Source: Gammaproteobacteria bacterium (GTDB taxonomy: Bacteria; Pseudomonadota; Gammaproteobacteria; SZUA-229). From it: a stretch of DNA of 5,632 nucleotides. Made by a program: the position numbers and the translations under genes. Under the pieces are notes generated by a model. The model made no database searches and was not told where the DNA came from. It was given only the letters and a program-made list of their open reading frames with translations. Each line of letters begins with the position of its first letter. Position 1 is the stretch's first letter. Positions 4,724-5,632 of the stretch are shown piece after piece. The stretch covers positions 1 through 5,632 of the forward strand of contig DAOWFN010000068.1 of NCBI GenBank assembly GCA_030637945.1. Reading direction: 5' to 3'.

Positions 4724-5527
4724 TTATAAAGGTGTGAGGTTGGCGTATGCCATTACCAGCCACTTGCTGCCTTCATGTTTAAAGTTCACCTGTACTCTTG
4801 CATGACTGCCGCTTCCTTCCAGGTTTGTGACCATGCCTTCACCAAATTTTTTGTGGCTGACGAGTTGGCCTACATATATCCCATTGACTGTTTCTGTCGA
4901 GGCATAACTCGAAGTTTTATACTGCGGCGTCGAAACTTTATGACTGCTCGCGTGTTTACCTCTTATCTCGTTAATCAGATGCTCGGGAATCTCACCGACA
5001 AAACGTGATGGCGAAGGATATAAGTCCTGGCCATATAACCTTCGATGCTCTGCACAACTCAAAACCAATTGTTCCCGTGCACGAGTAATGCCGACGTAAC
5101 AGAGCCGGCGCTCTTCCTCCAGCTTGCCTTCTTCTTCCAATGAGCGCTGGCTTGGAAATAAACCCTCTTCCATGCCAACGATAAAGACCAGCGGGAACTC
5201 CAGACCTTTTGCGCTATGCATGGTCATCATCTGCACACAGTCATCCCACTCGGCCGCCTGTCCTTCACCTGCCTCCAACGCAGCATGCGTTAAAAAAGCG
5301 GTCAGCTCGTCCATCGGCATTTCCAGTTCTGACTGATCGTAATCAAAGCCTCGAGCTGCGGTAACCAGCTCTTCTATATTTTCCACTCGCGCCTGAGCCT
5401 TTTCACCTTTTTCCTTTTCACATAACTAGATAAGACCCACGTTATGCACGACATGATCAACCTGTTCATGCAGTGCAACTTCACTGGTATCTTTTTGCAA
5501 CGCTTCGATCAGATCGATGCTCACAAA
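4724..5527 (-). pseudogene. uvrD: uvrD (DNA helicase II) C-terminal remnant with an in-frame stop
   Basis: The minus strand encodes the C-terminal third of UvrD, the SF1A 3'-5' helicase of nucleotide-excision and mismatch repair (about 720 residues in E. coli). Visible are LHEQVDHVV, GEKAQARVENIEELVTAAR, AFLTHAALEAGEGQA, motif V (TMHSAKGLEFPLVFIVGMEEG), motif VI (EEERRLCYVGITRAREQL), RRLYGQDLYPSPSRFVGEIP and the C-terminal Tudor-like tail (VGQLVSHKKFGEGMV to KWLVMAYANL). The longest intact frame has only a GTG at 5386, inside conserved sequence, so that is no true start. Going upstream, homology continues through KGEKAQAR, but codon 5426-5428 is TAG where the family has GL(I)-E/R-x-x-Y, and homology resumes beyond it (LIEALQKDTSEVALHEQ). 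It fades near 5525, after which this frame has another stop (5558-5560). The helicase motor domains 1A/1B are not recognisable in the window. This is a decayed gene, or assembly error near a contig end. Confidence 0.75.
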
Positions 5528-5632
5528 AGGCGGTGAGCTGCCGATTGATCTGATCATTCACATCCCACCCAATGTCGTGGAAATATTGCGCCGACTTACG
5601 CATGAGCTGAACCAACTGAAGCCAGTGCTTCT
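5481..5632 (-). other. Unresolved open frames at the right edge of the window
   Basis: Upstream of the uvrD remnant a different minus-strand frame is open from the edge down to a TGA at 5481-5483, with protein-like sequence (QLMRKSAQYFHDIGWDVNDQ, then INRQLTAF). It overlaps uvrD at a TTTT run (minus strand, near 5525-5528), where a small indel could join INRQLTAF to the uvrD frame (VSIDLIEAL); the family has an A-L-x-x-F pattern there, but the rest is not recognisable as UvrD. On the plus strand an open frame from ATG 5517 to the edge (MLTKGGELPIDLIIHIPPNV) also looks plausible. I cannot decide between them. Confidence 0.3.

Noticed and set aside
4528..4737. Plus-strand open frame of 69 codons in the intergenic region
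   Set aside because: It crosses short inverted repeats, has a His/Pro/Cys-rich random-looking product and no ribosome-binding site.
4775..5336. Plus-strand open frames opposite uvrD
   Set aside because: They are shadows of the clearly homologous UvrD frame on the minus strand.
4724..5386. A complete short helicase gene starting at GTG 5386
   Set aside because: The GTG lies inside conserved UvrD sequence (QARVENIEEL) and homology continues upstream, so it is a fragment rather than a gene with its own start.

Overview
The window looks like chromosomal DNA of a gammaproteobacterium of moderate GC content. The C-terminal part of a UvrD helicase closely follows the gammaproteobacterial pattern. 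A Tat-exported TRAP solute receptor, a DUF1289 protein, a DUF748 protein and GTAG-headed REP palindromes are all common in environmental gammaproteobacteria. I cannot name the genus from sequence alone.

Layout. (1) Bases 1-1350 (+) carry the 3' end of a long DUF748/AsmA-like envelope gene. (2) Bases 1351-1540 hold a large nested inverted repeat, then a near-consensus promoter with a palindromic operator. (3) Bases 1484-2709 look like a small stretch of integron gene cassettes with no integrase in view. The first cassette carries a BrnT/BrnA toxin-antitoxin pair; the second carries an unknown gene. Each ends in an attC-like imperfect hairpin, and in both the last stop codon lies inside the TAAC of the recombination box. 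A perfect 18-bp palindrome (2131-2185) of the kind tied to REP/RAYT elements sits at the junction and may have damaged the first attC. The second gene appears to need a -1 shift at a run of eight A to reach the stop codon expected for the cassette. (4) Bases 2811-3056 (+) encode a small two-helix membrane protein. It converges on a minus-strand pair, and one 25-bp-arm hairpin (3051-3120) covers both stop codons. (5) Bases 3115-4375 (-) hold a TRAP solute-binding protein followed 4 nt later by a DUF1289 gene. (6) Bases 4376-4723 are non-coding and hold a 16-bp palindrome, three REP-like hairpins and a block of inverted repeats. (7) Bases 4724 to about 5527 (-) are the C-terminal 267 codons of uvrD, broken by an in-frame TAG and with no recognisable UvrD sequence further upstream.

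How the parts relate. BrnT and BrnA form a self-contained, self-regulated stabilisation module, as TA cassettes often do in sedentary integron arrays. The binding protein would deliver a small carboxylate to a TRAP permease encoded elsewhere. The density of palindromes, the decayed uvrD and the integrase-free cassettes make this an accessory, recombination-scarred stretch between ordinary chromosomal genes. The strongest new leads are the cassette pair, the A8 frameshift gene and the hairpin shared by two convergent stop codons.
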